Source: a virus. From it: a stretch of DNA of 30,390 nt. Below, in pieces: positions 30,299-30,390 of the stretch. The number at the start of each line of letters is the position of its first letter. Within the stretch, counting starts at the first letter, position 1. A program made the position numbers and the translations under genes. Below the pieces are notes generated by a model, which had not been told where the DNA came from, did no database searches, and saw only the letters and a list, made by a program, of their open reading frames with translations. The stretch lies in the IMG/VR virus record IMGVR_UViG_3300022538_000439, positions 1-30,390 of that record; one strand, given 5' to 3'.

Positions 30299-30390
30299 AT
30301 GCCGATGACAATCAAGACTCCAAACCTTCAAACGAATCCCATAAAAAATGGCGACGGGGAGTTCCTGCTTGCTCTCATCGGCATTGCTAC
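30299..30390 (+). CDS. N-terminal part of an unidentified protein
   Basis: The first 30 residues of a gene that continues beyond the window, starting at an ATG with AGGAG 7 bases upstream. The readable part is MPMTIKTPNLQTNPIKNGDG followed by a short hydrophobic segment (EFLLALIGIA). Nothing can be assigned. Confidence 0.55.
   Translation, partial: MPMTIKTPNLQTNPIKNGDGEFLLALIGIA

Overview
The window is a stretch of a tailed double-stranded DNA phage genome (or a closely related prophage), most likely short-tailed (podovirus-like). The evidence is a large terminase, a P22-type portal, an N4-gp56-type major capsid protein, a scaffold-like protein, an adaptor candidate, a nozzle-like protein, fibre proteins, and three consecutive ejection-type internal virion proteins. 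No tape measure, sheath or major tail tube gene is visible. The host appears to be a Gram-negative bacterium: the window encodes two lipoproteins with lipoboxes, several Sec signal peptides, O-antigen-ligase-like and formyltransferase-like surface-glycan enzymes, classical Shine-Dalgarno sequences and sigma70-type promoters. The species cannot be named from the sequence. No integrase, tRNA, rRNA or CRISPR array was found.

Layout. 1-1747: end of an unidentified gene, then the large terminase. 1747-3364: a run of tiny, tightly coupled genes around a GroES-like co-chaperonin; three gene junctions share a repeated motif. 3364-6682: portal and accessory genes. 6683-6945: an intrinsic terminator, then a leader rich in short hairpins. 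6946-11056: scaffold, capsid, and a repetitive protein with a signal peptide. 11046-14912: a tightly coupled cassette with a small membrane protein, two formyltransferase-fold proteins, two tiny membrane-associated proteins, a SAM methyltransferase and an O-antigen ligase/polymerase-like protein with TPR-like repeats. 14913-18731: adaptor, nozzle and fibre genes. 18734-23959: a 1121-residue repetitive fibre-like protein and two more exported proteins, one a LamG-like protein with a C-terminal membrane anchor, interrupted by a reverse-strand lipoprotein gene. 23953-28492: a cupin-like protein and three ejection-type proteins, ending in a terminator embedded in coding sequence. 28489-29764: a reverse-strand membrane protein and a lysis-like cassette (two holin candidates, a small charged protein, an outer-membrane-type lipoprotein). 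29765-30390: terminators, an HNH-like gene and the start of a further gene, each with its own promoter.

Three things stand out. (1) A surface-glycan cassette sits inside the virion operon, co-oriented and translationally coupled, so it is probably expressed late in infection. (2) Five fibre-like or structural-looking proteins carry Sec signal peptides or signal anchors, which is odd for proteins expected to assemble in the cytoplasm. (3) Three isolated genes (reverse lipoprotein, reverse two-helix membrane protein, HNH protein) each have a near-consensus sigma70 promoter with exactly 17 bp between the boxes, placed so that transcription should start at or next to the ATG. That predicts leaderless mRNAs made independently of the late operon, the behaviour expected of superinfection-exclusion or other moron genes. 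A working hypothesis is that this phage remodels the host surface in two phases: independently expressed membrane morons, and late exported proteins together with a glycan-transfer enzyme set.
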